Shown here: in pieces, positions 47,768 to 47,963 of the stretch
How the letters are laid out: every line of letters starts with the position of its first letter
Numbering within the stretch: the first letter of the stretch is position 1
Translations under genes and position numbers: made by a program
NCBI GenBank assembly: GCA_900314485.1
Contig: OMVL01000004.1
Span: 1 to 47,963, forward strand
Direction: 5' to 3'
Source: an uncultured Eubacteriales bacterium
GTDB lineage: Bacteria; Bacillota; Clostridia; Oscillospirales; Oscillospiraceae
DNA: 47,963 bases
The notes under the pieces: generated by a model
Told to the model about the DNA's origin: nothing
The model's database searches: none
Seen by the model: only the letters and a program-made list of their open reading frames with translations

Positions 47768-47796
47768 TTGACAATGCTTTTGGCATCTGGTATAGT
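47768..47796 (+). promoter_or_regulatory. Strong promoter, first of two (rrn P1-like)
   Basis: TTGACA (47768-47773), 17 bases, TATAGT (47791-47796), with an A-rich UP-like stretch upstream. Confidence 0.8.
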
Positions 47797-47884
47797 AAGC
47801 AAGCTGTCCGCAAGGAGAGCGATATCGCCTGCAAAGCCAAAGCGAATGCGCCCCAAAGGAAATTAAAAAAATTCAAAAAGGGTG

Positions 47885-47913
47885 TTGACAAGAGGGCACA
47901 AGGCTGATATAAT
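47885..47913 (+). promoter_or_regulatory. Strong promoter, second of two (rrn P2-like)
   Basis: TTGACA (47885-47890), 17 bases, TATAAT (47908-47913), again behind A-rich sequence. Both promoters are followed by AAGCTGTCCG. The window ends 50 bases later at CTTGTAAATTAAACA, similar to the sequence just before 16S rRNA genes in Firmicutes. Confidence 0.85.
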
Positions 47914-47963
47914 AAATAAGCTGTCCGGTTGACGGGCAGCGCCTGTATCTTGTAAATTAAACA

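Overview
The window looks like chromosome of a spore-forming, anaerobic member of the Clostridia, most likely an Oscillospiraceae-type gut bacterium (Flavonifractor/Oscillibacter/Intestinimonas-like). This is an inference from fairly high-GC coding sequence with low-GC promoters, AGGAGG ribosome sites, canonical TTGACA-17-TATAAT promoters, a T-box leader, an IscR-IscS-IscU set, CotF-like coat proteins, NrdR, ribonuclease M5 and DUF5685/DnaJ genes. No prophage, transposase, tRNA or CRISPR array was seen. The right edge stops in what looks like the leader of an rRNA operon, a common place for an assembly contig to break.

Layout. 1-1060: a decayed 3' remnant of a tannase-like hydrolase and a long non-coding gap. 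1061-9841: an Fe(III)/phosphonate-type ABC transport operon (lipoprotein, fused double permease, oversized ATPase), then a terminator with a promoter nested in it, then a second operon of a binding lipoprotein, a histidine kinase and an AraC-type response regulator. The second operon probably senses and controls the first. 10244-12960: a methionine-type T-box leader and two PLP enzymes of sulfur amino acid metabolism (minus strand). 12967-16020: an unusual orphan response regulator, a short transcription unit with no clear gene, and twin overlapping C26 amidotransferases, one without its catalytic cysteine. 16083-19338: a pseudouridine synthase, an MFS transporter and a divergent AraC regulator.

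19424-21528: a sigma factor, a divergent DUF4367-type membrane protein, and a small secreted-protein gene with a stop codon at the end of its signal peptide. 21665-27404: a large heptad-repeat lipoprotein and an MMPL-type transporter, divergent from a TetR regulator, with four similar operator-like sites in the intergenic region. 27495-30899: LarE, TcdA, HolA and RNase M5. 30938-34363: a PfoR-like membrane protein, a MATE exporter and a DUF308 protein. 34522-36607: IscR, IscS and IscU. 36673-42323: PepD, a small membrane protein, a D-2-hydroxyacid dehydrogenase, and an iron-dependent alcohol dehydrogenase/DUF5685/DnaJ-TPR operon. 42488-47601: ArgS, an HlyD-like membrane protein, an unknown protein, two CotF-like spore proteins and NrdR. 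47602-47963: two tandem strong promoters pointing out of the window.

The most interesting items are the lipoprotein-kinase-regulator cassette beside its transporter, the heptad lipoprotein/MMPL/TetR locus, the twin amidotransferases with complementary active-site losses, and two promoters embedded in the terminator of the gene upstream. Start codons were chosen from ribosome sites, family lengths and promoter positions and often lie downstream of the longest open frame.
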